Positions 61,434 through 64,000 of a DNA stretch of 64,000 nucleotides are shown here, piece after piece. The DNA lies in the NCBI RefSeq assembly GCF_018333375.1, contig NZ_BORW01000015.1, positions 1 to 64,000 of the forward strand. The letters are read 5' to 3'. Position numbers and translations under genes: made by a program. The notes below the pieces were generated by a model, which made no database searches, was not told where the DNA came from, and saw only the letters and a list, made by a program, of their open reading frames with translations. The stretch's first letter is position 1. Every line of letters starts with the position of its first letter. Source of the DNA: Paenibacillus cookii. Its GTDB lineage: Bacteria > Bacillota > Bacilli > Paenibacillales > Paenibacillaceae.

Positions 61434-61457
61434 CATGCAGCTTAGAAAAGCTGCTTC

Positions 61458-62771
<1,314 letters not shown>

Positions 62772-62808
62772 TTAGTCCAGTTTCATACCATCTCTATCAT
62801 TATACCGT

Positions 62809-64000
62809 TTATTTGCGGCTTGCAATCATCGATTCTCCGGTCATTTCCGCTGGTTTCGGAAGCTGCATCAGATCGAGGATCGTCGGAGCCACGTCGGCCA
62901 GGATGCCGCCGTCGCGCAGCGTCACGTTTTCGTCCGTCAAAATGAACGGTACCGGGTTCGTCGTATGCGCCGTAAAAGGTCTTCCCTGTTCGTCAAACAC
63001 CATGTCGGCGTTTCCGTGGTCGGCGATGATGATCGCTACCCCGCCTTTGGCGATGACCGCGTCAACGACTTTGCCCATGCATTCGTCCGTCGCTTCGACC
63101 GCTTTGATCGTCGGCTCCAGCATGCCGGAGTGTCCGACCATGTCCGGGTTGGCGAAGTTCAGGATGATCGCGTCATGTTTTTCGGCTTCGATTTCCTTGA
63201 CGCAAGCGTCCGCGACTTCGTATGCGCTCATCTCAGGTTTCAGGTCGTACGTGGCCACCTTCGGCGAGTTGATGAGAATCCGGGTTTCCCCTGGAAGCTC
63301 GACGTCGCGTCCGCCGCTGAAAAAGAACGTGACATGCGGATATTTTTCCGTTTCGGCGATGCGGAGCTGCTTTTTGTTATGCTGCACCAGCACCTCGCCC
63401 AGCGTGTTGTCCAGGTTTTTCGGCTCGTAGGCCACATATCCGCCAACCGTTTCGCTAAAGAGCGTCAGGCAGACGAAATGGAGGTTTTCGGGGAACTTCG
63501 GCCCGCGGTCGAATCCGCGGAAGTCCTTGTTCGTGAATACCTGCGACAATTGGATGGCGCGGTCCGGACGGAAGTTCAGGAACACGACGGAATCGCCGCT
63601 TTCCACGAGCGATACCGGCTGGCCGTTTTCGTCCACGATGACCGTCGGCTCCACGAACTCGTCGAATACCGATTTGTTGTAGGATTCCGTGACGGCTTCC
63701 AGCGGATCGGTATATTTCGGTCCGTCGCCGTACACGATCGCACGGTAGGACTTCTCTACGCGTTCCCAGCGTTTGTCGCGGTCCATCGCATAATAGCGGC
63801 CTTGCACGGTCGCGATTTTGCCGATGCCCACTTCCTGGATTTTCGCTTGCATTTCCTGAATGAACTTCTTGCCGGAGTCCGGAGCCACGTCGCGGCCGTC
63901 CAGGAACGCATGGATATACACATCATGCATATCCTCTTTTTTGGCAAGATCAAGCATGGCGAACATATGCTCAATGTGGCTATGTACGCCCCCATCCGAC
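62809..64000 (-). CDS. gpmI: 2,3-bisphosphoglycerate-independent phosphoglycerate mutase (5' end outside window)
   Basis: The 3' 397 codons of gpmI are present and the frame is still open at the window edge, beginning [16 protein letters not shown]. Family motifs include [27 protein letters not shown], the metal-binding stretch [14 protein letters not shown] and the later ADHGNAD. The enzyme interconverts 3- and 2-phosphoglycerate and depends on Mn. The missing N-terminal part is about 110-115 residues. Confidence 0.98.
   Translation of the reverse strand, partial: SDGGVHSHIEHMFAMLDLAKKEDMHDVYIHAFLDGRDVAPDSGKKFIQEMQAKIQEVGIGKIATVQGRYYAMDRDKRWERVEKSYRAIVYGDGPKYTDPLEAVTESYNKSVFDEFVEPTVIVDENGQPVSLVESGDSVVFLNFRPDRAIQLSQVFTNKDFRGFDRGPKFPENLHFVCLTLFSETVGGYVAYEPKNLDNTLGEVLVQHNKKQLRIAETEKYPHVTFFFSGGRDVELPGETRILINSPKVATYDLKPEMSAYEVADACVKEIEAEKHDAIILNFANPDMVGHSGMLEPTIKAVEATDECMGKVVDAVIAKGGVAIIIADHGNADMVFDEQGRPFTAHTTNPVPFILTDENVTLRDGGILADVAPTILDLMQLPKPAEMTGESMIASRK

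Overview
The window looks like chromosomal DNA of a Paenibacillus-type member of the Bacillota. The evidence is moderately high GC with strong AGGAGG ribosome binding sites, S-layer homology (SLH) surface proteins, several YesM/YesN-type two-component systems paired with LplB/LplC-type sugar transporters, an LPNTA-type sorting signal, a Pro-Pro endopeptidase of the kind known from Paenibacillus alvei and Clostridioides difficile, and a housekeeping block gpmI-eno-secG-rnr-smpB-ssrA. Names come from reading translated sequence and motifs; no database search was run.

Layout. Bases 1-10.0 kb hold a minus-strand operon for uptake and breakdown of an unsaturated-uronate polysaccharide, probably a glycosaminoglycan: two permeases, a binding lipoprotein, a sensor kinase, a response regulator (with an apparent -1 frameshift), a heparinase II/III-like lyase and a GH88 unsaturated glucuronyl hydrolase. 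Bases 10.2-16.1 kb hold a convergent pair: a secreted Pro-Pro endopeptidase behind two tandem c-di-GMP-I riboswitches, and its probable substrate, a 1455-residue VWA/MucBP/SLH surface protein with two PLPPAP sites and, on my reading, a divergent c-di-GMP-I aptamer in its own leader. Bases 16.1-20.7 kb hold a GntR(YtrA)-membrane protein-PP2C group and a PadR-FtsW/RodA-like pair. A third canonical c-di-GMP-I riboswitch (21.03 kb) precedes a SARP-type response regulator.

Bases 22.4-28.6 kb hold a bacterial RNA repair operon (Pnkp and Hen1) divergent from two overlapping WYL-domain genes. Bases 28.6-38.9 kb are mixed accessory genes (type I toxin-antitoxin candidate, MerR, imine-reductase-like enzyme, small zincin, DUF4261, MocR/arylamine N-acetyltransferase, MHS transporter, broken SnoaL-like gene). 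Bases 39-48.1 kb hold a stalk-domain secreted protein whose sorting signal lies behind an in-frame TGA, then a second sugar-transport/two-component region with two binding proteins. Bases 48.2-56.3 kb hold a helicase/SLH remnant, SDR, AraC, csp with a leader terminator, ydjO-like, a stand-alone Sensor-domain protein, a holin-like toxin with antisense RNA, and a YvfRSTU-like ABC/two-component operon. Bases 56.5-64 kb hold ssrA, smpB, rnr, secG, eno and the 3' part of gpmI.

The most notable theme is c-di-GMP control of cell-surface release. The endopeptidase leader is built like an OFF switch and the surface-protein leader like an ON switch, as in the C. difficile PPEP-1 system but with class I aptamers apparently on both sides. 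The second theme is a pair of type I toxin-antitoxin loci with matching antisense-RNA promoters and tails.
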